64,000 nt of DNA from Clitopilus passeckerianus (taxonomy: Eukaryota > Basidiomycota > Agaricomycetes > Agaricales > Entolomataceae). The first letter of the stretch is position 1; every line of letters begins with the position of its first letter. Where the stretch lies: assembly GCA_944990035.1 (NCBI GenBank), contig CALYLX010000156.1, positions 558,001-622,000 of the forward strand, written 5' to 3'. The notes under the pieces were generated by a model, which did not search any database, was not told the DNA's origin, and saw only the letters and a list, made by a program, of their open reading frames with translations. The position numbers and the translations under genes are program-made. Shown here piece by piece: positions 9,803 to 19,735 of this stretch.

Positions 9803-10312
9803 TAGGGGTGTTCAAAGTTACCATTAACTTGCCATTAACATACCATTATTGAGCCATTATTAACTCCACTAAACTGTTCCTTATTTTTGAATGAAACCAT
9901 TAATGAATTTGGATAGTGGTGATTTCTGGATTAAGGGCCAAATTAAGCTTCTACTGTTTTAATGGTCATTATTGATGCTATTTTGGCTCTTCTGAATGGG
10001 ACGTCAGAGTACATATTCTGGAATCCAAACCTTAATCTGTGTGTGGCCTGACCAGGCTCTATATTTTGAGTCAATTGAGATCAAATAGAGTAATTTTTGG
10101 CAATGCCAAGAAATTTAAGAAAAATTGAGCAGTTCTATTATTGTCCCATTATGGCAAAACTGCCAAAGAGGGGTTTCAAAGTTCACCATTCTTTGTTCAT
10201 TAATCATGTCATTATCGCTTACATTATAGACAATTTAGCGCTAAATTTGACTTAATGGATGTATTAATGGGTCTAATAATGGATTGAATTATTGGAACTT
10301 TAAAAGGCCCTA
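9803..10312. mobile_element. Possible hAT-like non-autonomous element
   Basis: The left end TAGGGGTGTTCAAAGTTACC and the right end (read inverted) TAGGGCCTTTTAAAGTTCC form an imperfect terminal inverted repeat with the TAGGG start common in hAT elements. Subterminal CCATTA words cluster at the left (9,821-9,870) and their inverse TAATGG at the right (10,253-10,285). A further left-like end occurs at about 10,169, hinting at a nested or tandem copy. No clear 8-bp target duplication was found, so the limits are uncertain. Confidence 0.4.
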
Positions 10313-12784
10313 ATGAAACAATAAAGTGGCAAAATGTCAGTCTCTTACATTTTGAATTAACAAACAATTGCAGCAAACCAGATATATGAAGCTTGTTGGA
10401 ATCCGGTGCCCTCAGCAAACAGTCAAAGATGCACTCTAAGTACAGCAAACACCTACACTGATTTCATAGATGTCAGTGCTAACAACCAACACTAAAATTA
10501 TCTTTCTAGCAGCTTTTGCGCTTTTGCTTGAGTACATTAAGTATGTTCACAGGGAAAATGCAGCCTTGCACATGCTGCTCGCAGAAGCATATTCTGAATA
10601 CCAAATAACTTGGTGTAAGAGCTACATTATCAACAAGAATGCAGATTTAACTTTTTACAAATGATCTTTAGAAATGAGTGTTTTATGAAATAAGCAAGAG
10701 GGTAGAAGAGTCTGGTGATGGGTATGTTAATGATGACCAAATATGAAACAAGTAAGAAGTAGATAAATGTTTCTTCATTGTCATCTATCTACTTGCAAGT
10801 AGCATGTTTGCCTTATTACCATCTTAATAATATTTTTCATCTTTTTCTGCCATCATTAAAACATAATCAAAAAATGCTAAAAAGACTGCAATACCTCCAA
10901 AATAAGGTTGAACTCATGCAAAAATTGCACAAAGCAGAGGCAGATTAGCACCACCACTAAATGAAACAGTTTGAGGTAGAGTGTAGTAAAGGCATTGAAG
11001 CAGCAAATTAATTGTTGTATAACAGCATTTTCATTATTCATCTGTTGATCTACAAGGACTGACAAAGATCAAAAATAGAAACTATCCTAGCATCACCAGG
11101 CTCTTGCTCAGGATAAAATTTTGCAAACAAGTGGCAAAGAGTATTGGTTGTGACAAGAACACAATGTTGCTATCATGGACCTTGCCATTGATAAAAGATA
11201 ATACAGACATGTTCTATAAATGATTAAATTCAGCTACAAAAAGAAAAACAATTTTTTTTCCAATGCTATCTATTATTTTTTTCAACCAAATTGAAATTGC
11301 TCTCCCCAGTTCTAGCACAACAACTATGATTATCATTATCATGTTGCTTCTTCTCCATGTTGAGGACCTCTGTAGACACCTTGCAGATACAAAACAAGCA
11401 GCCAGGAAACTTGTCTTACACAATAAACACCATTAACAACTTCTCAACCAAATACTTGATCTCATAATTGATCTGCAGCAGTATCTCCAGCTTGTTCAGG
11501 TAGCTGGTACTGGTGGGCTCCTTTGCATGGGGTTTAATTTCAATCCCAATATTTAGGTGGGGTTCGAGAATTTGAGAGGCACACTCCTCAAATTTGGCTT
11601 TCAACCCTCAATCTTACCCTGGGTGCTGATCCTGCTATACCCGCTATTATACGGTTGAGCATAGACATTGACAACCATAGAGAAACACTGATTGTACATA
11701 ATTGATGCAAACCATTTCTGAAAAAAAATAAAATAGTTTGACATATTGAGTGTCACTAATATGTATTATTATTTCAGACTCCAATCAAAAATATTAACAA
11801 ATAGTTGACAAAGAAACCTAACACTGCAACTTGAAGGCAACTTCTTTCAGATTACTTTGATTGGAACTGCAAGGTGTATATACTCCTCAGATCTCTATCT
11901 TTGTCAATTGCTGGGTATTTGGGATTGTCCAGATGTATAACATTTTTACACATTCCTGCATCTTAGTAAAGCTCTCATAGTGTGCATTATACTGACTTTT
12001 AGCTCTAAAATAGTGAGCTAGCTTCATTGTCATGCTTGTTCAAATCACTAACACTAATTTTAACAGAAGGACATATATGGGCTATATAATGTAAAATAAA
12101 TATTTACCATGCTACAGTATATTGTGAAAGTCGTGGACTTCCATGTAGGTTAAAGCAATAACATTGGTTCATATGTAGCTGACAAAGTGTATTATGTAGG
12201 TCAACAGGCTCACCTTGTGGTGTAGGTCGGCCCAAGCATGTCATATAGGTTGCTTTTTCAGGTATGTAGCTAGTTGAGGTCAATAAGGCAATTAATGTAT
12301 GTAGGCGAGGCATTGGACTCATGTAGGTCCAGGTGTACTTGCTCATCTAATTATATCTTTGCCTGTTATAGTCCACTACCATCTAGTGGGCCACTTTTCT
12401 TAGGTAAAGGCATCCTGAAGGCAATAAGGCTATGGCTAGGCAGGCATCAAAGTGCTCTGGGCGACTTCCTAAAACAATATACATTCTTTCTGGTTCTTCA
12501 TTTGTCCTCTAGGCTATAATCTAGGATGTCTTGCAATGGTCTACTAGGTGCAGCAGAACAATCCAGGTGATTAAAAATTACACATACTATGGCACCTTCT
12601 GGGCTTTTCATAGGCTTCATACAGTTCAAAAGTCCTCATATCATCTCACACCAACTGAGATCATTATTTTCCTGGGTAGCTAACTTGCCGACATTGGTCT
12701 ATTGAGCTCTGTTTGATAGAACCAGCCTTCAAGAGTCTGGATAAGCAGAGGTTTTGTTATTTGCTTCATTATTTGCCCTCTGGC
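10313..12784. other. AT-rich stretch without recognised genes
   Basis: Only short chance reading frames. The one structured part is 12,144-12,328, described separately. I see no coding motif, RNA gene or clear element ends in the rest. Confidence 0.6.
12144..12328 (+). repeat. Quasi-periodic TGTAGGT array
   Basis: TGTAGGT or one-mismatch variants occur in one orientation at about 12,144, 12,174, 12,195, 12,221, 12,244, 12,265, 12,300 and 12,322, spaced mostly 21-30 bp. The sequence between them is unrelated, so it is not a simple tandem repeat. The pattern resembles a subterminal array of transposase-binding sites or a decayed minisatellite. Confidence 0.45.
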
Positions 12785-13033
12785 CATTAGCAAAACCTGG
12801 GCAGACTATAAACCACTATGCTTAGCTATACTACTTAGATAGTTGTTTATAGTTGGATAGCCAAGGGTATGCGCTATATAGCTGGAAAAAAGCTTTTTTT
12901 GTCTACAGTAGTTAATATCTTTTCTAAAAACTATGAATAACTATGGTTAGCTATAGACAGACATTATACTACATATAGTAGAATTACTATAAATTAGCTC
13001 TGTTTACTATAGATTGGCCCAATTTTGCTAATA
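12785..13033. mobile_element. MITE, CATCAGCAAAA group
   Basis: Left end CATTAGCAAAACCTGGGC, right end GGCCCAATTTTGCTAAT(A), forming an imperfect TIR. Its 249-bp body is closely similar to the element at 32,878-33,129, including shared phrases gactataaaccactatgctt and gtagaattactataaatta. Non-coding; it needs a transposase supplied elsewhere. Flanks show no clear target duplication. Confidence 0.75.
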
Positions 13034-14161
13034 TGGATATCACCACTAGTCAAAAATTTACTTTTTTCCCCTCTCATTTGATTTTCTGCTTGCATTCTGG
13101 TTGAGCTCTTTCAAAGCTTTCAGTATGCAAGATATCAACATTTGCCATCTTGACAAATGCCAAAACCTCGACTGCTCCAAGAAGAGGCTTTGTTTCTTTA
13201 CCCCTGCCACACCTCTTAGCCCCAGTGACAAGTATTGTCAAAAGATCTTGGTCATCATCTGCATTTGTGGATGCTCAGTGTTGTACTGAATCTTGGTTTC
13301 AGTGCTTCTATGCCTATAAGTACCTTTCTAATGGTTAAGTCCATACTTCTCATTTTACACTACATTACATACAACTAGATCACTATCAACCAGTCTACCT
13401 CATACTACTCTTTTCTCTCTTATATTCCTATGATTCGCACAACTCTCACAATTATGCATCTATGCTTACTTTTCACCTACTATGCTTATCTGTTTATGCT
13501 TATCTATATGCCTTCATTTAGTAATATGCTCTTACCATACTTAGTAATTGGTTTAGTTATTATTTATTTGTTTAGTTAGATTTGTTTATCTTATATAATC
13601 AGACTTATTCCGGTCTATATAAGGGAATATTTACCTAGTTTGGTAATAGACTTCCTTTTTACTTCCCCTTTTGCCTACCCCCATCATCACGCTTCTATCA
13701 TCACTTCCAACCATGTCGACATTACTTTTTAGAGCTGCGTCATGCTATACTTTTTTTGTCATTGTCAATCAAGGCTTTGTAATTGCCTAATCACACTTTG
13801 TCACTATCCAAGTGACTCTCATCATCATCATACTCCTCTTCATTACTACTGAAGTGATCTCCATCATTACTCAACTACTTCATTGTCACTGGCAAATCAT
13901 CTCTTGTCATTATCAAATCACTCTTCATCACTGTCACAACGACTTCATCATCAATTACTATTTCTATCATCATACGACCCTTTCTTGACATCATTCATCA
14001 CTCTTTAATCACTATCCCATCGACTCTGGGCACTGTCTATCAATAGTTGATTATCATCTAATGTACCTTCAACATCATTGTACAATAGCTTATCGCTATC
14101 TCAGTATCACTTCACAACACCTTACCTACTCCTACCCATATCATATACGCATACTATACTA
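13034..14161. other. Low-complexity AT/pyrimidine-rich stretch
   Basis: From about 13,780 to 14,110 the sequence is rich in cat/cac/tca triplets, an imperfect simple repeat. No convincing gene; the reading frames at 13,100-13,340 are short and lack recognisable motifs. Confidence 0.6.
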
Positions 14162-14219
14162 CATCAGCAAAAGTTGGGCTACTCAATAGTAAACAGGGGT
14201 AATTTATAGTAATTCTTTT
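14162..14219 (+). mobile_element. Truncated MITE end, CATCAGCAAAA group
   Basis: CATCAGCAAAAGTTGGGC follows a TA dinucleotide. The next 40 nt (aatagtaaacaggggtaatt) match the inverted right end of the 12,785 and 32,878 elements. It is cut at about 14,220 by a LINE 3' end. Confidence 0.65.
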
Positions 14220-14393
14220 TGTTTTTTAATCAAAGCCCTACCGGGGCGTCTGACAATTTATATTCCAGCGCCCGTTTGCAGTTCAGTCGCAAGTACCTAA
14301 ATACATGCATTGTACACTAATGTAAGTAAAACCGTGTTCGTCAAGTGAACTACACTGAATACCAGATGCACCAAACAAGCTAGAGTGGCCCCC
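14220..14393 (-). mobile_element. 5'-truncated LINE 3' UTR
   Basis: On the minus strand this is the same 3' UTR as at 1,751-1,905, with the shared phrases cgtctgacaatttatattcc, cgcaagtacctaaatacatg and gtaagtaaa, ending in a short A tail (ttttttaat on the plus strand). A typical severely 5'-truncated LINE insertion, here landing in a MITE. Confidence 0.8.
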
Positions 14394-14422
14394 GAGGATA
14401 AATCTATGAATAAGTATGGTAG

Positions 14423-14773
14423 CACATTAGGAAAATGTTCTGCTGAGACCCAACTTAGGCCTACTTAGCCAAATGTTTAACTTAAATGCTACTTATACAC
14501 TTTAATCTCAGCAGCCAAATAAATTGTAAATAGTGTAAGCAGCTATTAAGCAGAATAATTACAGAATAAAGCATATTTTTACAAAAACTGCTTAGTCATT
14601 ATCTTAAGTAAGCATCAAGTTAGTACTAAGTTCTGTTTAAGCAATAAATAGGTGCGGTCTAAAACTTGCACATAGCTTAGAGTACTTAGGGAAAGATTAA
14701 CTCAGAAACAACTTAGATAGCTCTAAGTCAGTGTTTAAGTTGAAATTAAGTTGTGTTTGATTTTCCTGATGTG
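14423..14773. mobile_element. MITE with CACATTAGGAAAAT ends
   Basis: Left CACATTAGGAAAAT and right ATTTTCCTGATGTG form a 14-bp TIR with one mismatch. Inside are repeated aactta/acttag words at both ends in opposite orientation. Length 351 bp; no coding capacity. The ends resemble the CATCAGCAAAA group by spacing and composition but have AGG in place of AGC. No target duplication is obvious. Confidence 0.55.
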
Positions 14774-14864
14774 CGCAACACCCTGCAGAAGCAGCAAGAA
14801 CCCCAAAGGCCAGGCTCACCACTATATAAAAGATGGAGCACTGATGTCTACGCATGGAAAGTCA

Positions 14865-15566
14865 TGCCAAATGCTTCAGCTTGTTTTCTACAAACAAATT
14901 GATATGCACCTGGCACCTAGACAAGGTCGTCTGGGCGCGGCGGTGCAGTGGAGCCTGTGACAGGCATGCGTCGGCGGTAGCCCCCGCAGCAGGGAGGGCA
15001 TCATGGAGGCGTGTGGGGGCCTTATCAGGTGGCCCACGTCGCCATGTCTTCCTGGCTTTGGGAAACGGCGGTGGAGGCTGTTGCAATGAAAACGCAAAAG
15101 TGGCAGGGTTGTTCTCAAGGAAGAACAAGAAAGACAATAGCTCCCGGTGCAAGCGCAGGTTAGGGTGTCATTGGAAGTGCGCACACTGGTGAAGGATGTG
15201 TCCCCTTGTTTCCAGTATGCACCAGTTGCATGCACACGCTGTCTCCCCATCCAGGTTGAAGCGTGCGCGGAATTCACCAATGGGTACATGACCCAAGACT
15301 GTGTGTGTAAGGTGCACGGTGTGCACATTGGAAGAACCAACACGACGTAGCCAAGGCCCACCTTTGAGGTGTGTGGGCCTTAGGGAGGCACCTTTGTGTG
15401 TAAGGTGAAGAAAGTTGTTGCCAGCGTAAGAAGGCTGTTGCAGCAGACAAGTCCACTCATGCAGCATTCTATCCACAGCGCGTTTCCGGCCATACCCAAG
15501 GGATGTCCGGGGTTTGTTACCGGCATCCACGCGCAAGCCAGAGGCCGCCAAGTGAGCATGGTGATT
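14865..15566 (-). pseudogene. LINE ORF2 C-terminal fragment with natural end
   Basis: Minus-strand frames give WTCLLQQPSYAGNNFLHLTH, GHVPIGEFRARFNLDG and CACNWCILETRGHILHQC, the last being the Cys-Cys-His-Cys end of Tad1-type ORF2. A CGA-to-TGA change right after HFQ (compare 5,198) puts a stop in frame; beyond it the tail continues with LLSFLFFLENNP and about 90 residues to a stop at 14,862, probably the true ORF2 end. It abuts the inner end of the right inverted arm at 15,567. The RNase H interior is missing or divergent. Confidence 0.75.
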
Positions 15567-16256
15567 TTTGATAGCACCTGAGCAACAGATTTTGGAACAC
15601 AAGATACCAGAGTGGCGTAGGCCTGCCTGCAAAAAACAATGTTCAAGTTAGCGCATGCTGTTTGAAATGTAATTCAACTTACCATAGCGCATCATATTTT
15701 GCCTCTAGAGATGCTGTCTTCTTCAGAAGAACAGCATTCTCACGTTGGACCTCTTTTATCCGGGCATAGGCAGCACAATGTTGCTCTGTAGGGATGTCAC
15801 CTCTACCAGCACCAAGATTAGACCATTTGGACTCAAGGGAGGTAGATGACCATGCCTAAACATGAGAATAAGCAAATGGCAGCATATTTGAAAATATAAA
15901 ACACACCGAAGTCGGATGGAAGGAATCAAAACCAAATGAATGCGAGTACTGGAAGGAGCTTCCAAGACTCCCTACCACTGATGTCATGGGGTCCATCCTG
16001 CCCACTTCCTCTGCTGGTATTGGACTCGCTATTTGGGCTGGTAGGTTGAAATCAAGCCCACCCGCCTGCATCCTGTATGGTGGGATGACACAAAGCACAA
16101 AGCCAAGTAGGCCTTATGTAAGCTTAAAACAGTACAATATTCTTTTCATAATCAATACAAGGAGCCGTATAGAAGTACATAGCAAAGAATGGATGGTATG
16201 CGCGCGTATGTATGATGAGAGATAATGCAAGTATTCAAAGAAAAAGTTTAGATATA
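15567..16256 (-). pseudogene. Copy of the 5' part of the uncharacterised family gene
   Basis: Inverse duplicate of 6,849-7,538, including the same intron-like gaps. It stops mid-exon at gctatcaaa and is fused to a LINE fragment, so it cannot make the family protein. Confidence 0.7.
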
Positions 16257-17878
16257 CAGTGACTCAAACAATTGTCCAGATGTTTCACACTTTTTGAGTA
16301 TTTGCTTAATAACTTTTGCTATACTAAAGTTTGAATTATAGTGTTGGTACATAAAACAAAGCATTTGACCTCTGCTACAAGAATATATAAAAGTTACGTA
16401 ATTCAGATTAAAGTCCGTTTAGATATAGTAGAAACAAGTCAGAGATACATCCGGACAATTATTTGACTGTGCTTCCAGAAACACAGACACAGCCCAATTG
16501 CAGTGTGCATAGCCCTTGGCAGTGCAGCACAGCCTTAGAGGCTATGCACTACAGCCATATGGCTGTGTTTGCAATACATATAAGCAGCTGAAATGCTATC
16601 AGATCTCCACAATTTACCATGCGGCCTATTCCATCTGCTCAGAAGAAAAACATTATTTCTCTGGCTTCTAACAATTACTCTGTCCGGTCTATTGCCTCCA
16701 AACTTAATGTAGGCAAGTCTACTGTGGCTACAGTGCTTCAAGAAATCTGTTCCAACCGCTCTAAACCTTCTTCTGGCCGCCCTTCTAAGCTCACCCCTAC
16801 TGATAAACGAGCTGTTCTGGCACAATTCAACCATGGCAGATGCACTAATGCTGTGCAGGTCACCAAACACATTAACACCATCATTTCCAACACTGTCTCC
16901 CCGCAAACAGTCAGAAATGTACTCAAGAAAAATGATTTCTATGCTGTTGTGTTGAAGCCAAAGCCCTTGCTTACTTCTGCTCAAAAGAAGGCGCGCGTAG
17001 CATGGTGCCACAAGCACAAGGAACGCACTGTAGAGGACTGGAAGAGGGTAGTATGGTCAGATGAGACCAAGATCAATAGAATTGGGTCAGATGGAAGGAA
17101 ATGGACATGGAAACAGAAGGGCCAGGGCCTTATTCCTAGGGAGATAAAAAAAATGGTTAAACACGGAGGAGGAAGCATCATGGTATGGAGGTGTATGGGG
17201 TGGAATGGAGTGGGGCAACTTGCAGAGGTTGAGGGCATTATGGACCGCTTCCAATATCGGGACATTTTGGACTAGCAGCTGCTGGTCAGCATGGAGAATT
17301 TGGACATTCCCGAGGATGAAAGAATTTTCCAGCAGGACAACGACCCCAAGCACACCTCTAATGTGGTCCAGGTGTGGATGGAAGACAATGATATTGATTT
17401 TCTAGACTGGCCAGCACAGTCTCCTGACCTCAACCCTATAGAACACCTCTGGGACCATATCAAAAGGAAGCTTAATGAATATCCGACTCACGCTAAGGGG
17501 GTTTTTGAAGTTTGGGAGAGAGTTGCAAAGGTACGGGAGAATATATACCACCAGAGGTGTGTCAGAACTTAATAGAAAGTATGCCCAGAAGGATAGAAGC
17601 AGTCCTTAAGGCAAAGGGAGGCAATACCAAGTACTAATGGCTGAATTTTATATATCTAATGTACATAGTCAAATAATTGTCCAGATGTATCTCTGACTTG
17701 TTTCTACTATATCTCAACGGGCTTTGATCCGAATTACGTAAATTCTATATATTCTTGTAGCAGAGATCAAATGCTTTGTTTTATGTACCAACACTATAAT
17801 TTAAACTTTAGTATAGTAAAGGTTATTAAGCAAATACTCAAAAGGTGCGAAACATCCGGACAATTGTTTGAGTCACTG
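16257..17878 (+). mobile_element. Tc1/mariner element (DD34E, Tc1 type), right copy
   Basis: Inverse duplicate of the 5,231 element with the same long imperfect TIRs of about 215 bp and TA at both ends (16,255-16,256; 17,879-17,880). Four nucleotides longer than the left copy: one A near the transposase start, which keeps the frame, and three nucleotides giving one extra Lys in the core. Confidence 0.95.
16619..17637 (+). pseudogene. Tc1-type transposase, broken (right copy)
   Basis: ATG at 16,619 starts MRPIPSAQKKNIISLASNN. The order is the same as in the left copy: two helix-turn-helix units, then the catalytic core with WSDETKINRIG, QQDNDPKHTS and NPIEHLW (DD34E). An in-frame TAG at 17,273-17,275 follows DILD, and a frameshift near 17,540 separates the final PPEVCQNLIESMPRR...KAKGGNTKY segment, which ends at TAA 17,635-17,637. 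About 340 codons in all, the normal Tc1 length. The start is intact here, so this copy is closer to the ancestral form. Confidence 0.9.
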
Positions 17879-18550
17879 TAGCTCCCGGCGCAAGCGCTGG
17901 TTGGGTTGTCGTTGGAAGTGCGCGCACTGGTGAAAGATGTGCCCCCTCGTCTCCAGTATGCGCCAGTCGCATGCACACGCTGTCTCCCCACCCAGGTTGA
18001 AGCGTGCGCGGAATTCACCAATGGGTGCATGACCCAGAACTGCGCGTGCATCCCTGCCTGATGCCATAGTGTATTCTTCTGGCCCAAAGGCACCATGAAG
18101 GAGAGAGCAGGCAGCAACCGCTTGGTGCTTCCTGCTTTTGGGAACAGACGCATCAGCTGCCACCAACACCGTAGTGTCAGACAGATCTGCATCAGCGCGA
18201 ATCACATCCAAGTGGATGCGACGAGAATCAAGGGCATCCTTGGATGCTGCAATGATAGTGTCAAATGTAACCCTGCTAGAGTGCGTATCCAACAGGCGAA
18301 GACCTGGGACAGCTTCTCCATGGACAGGGTTGAGAGGCTCAAAGACGCGCACAGCATGTGTGTCAGAGTCCACAACTGTAGAGAGCAAGTTGCCGCGCAC
18401 GCGTCGTGACAAGTTGGAGAGAGATGAAGGGAGATGCATTGTCCCTTCATACAGCTGGTGCTGGTTGCTAATAAGCGACAGTGTAGGGTGGTTGCCAATC
18501 AGGGTGCCAATACGCGCCTGGCCACGTTCAACCAGTTTCCTGATGTGCAG
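17879..18550 (-). pseudogene. LINE ORF2 fragment (RT-RNase H spacer to C-terminus)
   Basis: Minus-strand frame with VHGEAVPGLRLLDTHSSR, then TVLVAADASVPKSRKH (start of RNase H), a deletion, and the GHAPIGEFRARFNLGG / CACDWRILETRGHIFHQC end. Outside the inverted arm (18,204 up) it extends about 350 nt further into the region between RT and RNase H, then meets Ty3 integrase sequence near 18,550. ADASVP here versus ADVSVP in the left arm is a CpG-type C-to-T difference. Confidence 0.8.
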
Positions 18551-19330
18551 ATGAATGGGAGGAAGACCAGCAATAGTCACGGTAATGGATACAATACCAT
18601 CCTTGTCAGCATCGACCGCCTCTTGAAGCAAACCATCTTTATCCCTACAACCTCTACTTGCTCGTCAAAGGAGCTAGCCCACCTCTTCGTCATTCATGTA
18701 TTCTCCAAACACGAAGTTCCAAACCATCTCACCTCTGATCAAGGTTCAGAATTTGTATCATATTTCTTTTGCTCTCTCAGTCAAGCTCTCAAAATGAAGC
18801 TTCACTTCACCTCAGGCTACCACCCTCAAGCAAATATCCAAGCAAAACATCTCAATCAAATGTTAGAGCAGTATCTAAGAGTCTATTGTAACTATCAGCA
18901 AGGCAATTGGTCTTCTCTTCTTTCTCTCGCCAAATTTGCATACAACAATGCGCCTAATGCCATGACTAGCATTTCACCCTTCTATGCAAACAAGAGTTAC
19001 CATCCCAATCTTACCTTGTACCCAGAACGCAATCTTGCATCCTATCAAGCTCAAAATTTTATTGTTGACCTTAACGCTCTTCATCAGACCCTCTGGACTG
19101 AAATCTCCACAGCCCAAAAATGCTATCAAGAAACTGCAAACTGGCAGTGCCTTGACCTTCCCCCACTTGACGAAGAAAGCAAGAGTCAAAGTCAAAGGTG
19201 AAATGAAACAAGAAATCTCAGCCATTGTTGACTCCAAGATTGACAAATGCCACCGCTGTCCGCTCCTCCAAGAGGTACGGACCAGTGAATGCCGAGAGCT
19301 GGTAATGGGGGAGAGGAGGCTGACATCATA
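18550..19330 (+). pseudogene. Ty3/gypsy integrase core and chromodomain remnant
   Basis: The frame shows TILVSIDRLLKQTIFIPT (first Asp), HLTSDQGSEFVSYFF (second Asp) and HPQANIQAKHLNQML, where most Ty3 integrases have G-Q-T-E-R, so the catalytic Glu position holds Lys. YNNAPNAMTSISPF follows. After a gap, 19,190-19,330 gives KQEISAIVDSKIDK, the decayed start of a chromodomain. The frame also reads antisense LINE upstream of 18,550, which is not part of the gene. The reverse transcriptase and LTRs are absent. Confidence 0.85.
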
Positions 19331-19735
19331 GTTTAGATCTATAATCCTGTATCATAAAATTTCTTTCATAATAACATGGTTTTTGCATTGTTCACTACAA
19401 AACAACATCACTATGTCCGTTCCCAGTTGTTTTCAAGGTCAAAGCAGGCCTCAGCGGCGTGTTCTACTTGCTTCGTGGGCCAAATCGTGCTATGGCCACC
19501 CATACAGCCACATTTATCTAATATAATCCCAATTTTGGTCATGTTTTGGGCAAATTTCGAATACAACAGTACTTGCTCTCTACATGACAAAAAAAAAGGG
19601 ATCGGTATGTCTCAAGCTTGTATTGAACAACATTTATCCTGATTAACCTTCACAGAATGAATTCACAAATGACTCTACTCGATGGTGTGCGGAGTGTGCG
19701 ACTGATGTCCGGATAGGGACCGGTGGTGAAGCCAA
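19331..19735. other. Stretch without recognised features
   Basis: AT-rich upstream of the zinc-finger family gene; it may hold that gene's promoter, but no clear motif is visible. Confidence 0.5.

Larger units (their letters stand above)
15567..18203 (-). repeat. Right arm of the 2.6-kb inverted duplication
   Basis: Inverse copy of 4,906-7,538: gene fragment 15,567-16,256, Tc1 element 16,257-17,878, LINE tail 17,879-18,203. Several predicted peptides in the two arms are identical over their full length (for example the 93-residue transposase end piece). On the LINE side this arm continues into more LINE (to about 18,550), whereas the left arm continues into the gene on its gene side, so each arm keeps one original neighbour. 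Confidence 0.9.

Noticed and set aside
13780..14110. Possible microsatellite or CRISPR-like array
   Set aside because: The cat/cac words are irregular, with no constant repeat or spacer length, and this is eukaryotic DNA.
18434..18549. First 40 residues of the plus-strand frame leading into the Ty3 integrase
   Set aside because: This is antisense LINE ORF2 sequence fused by chance to the integrase frame.
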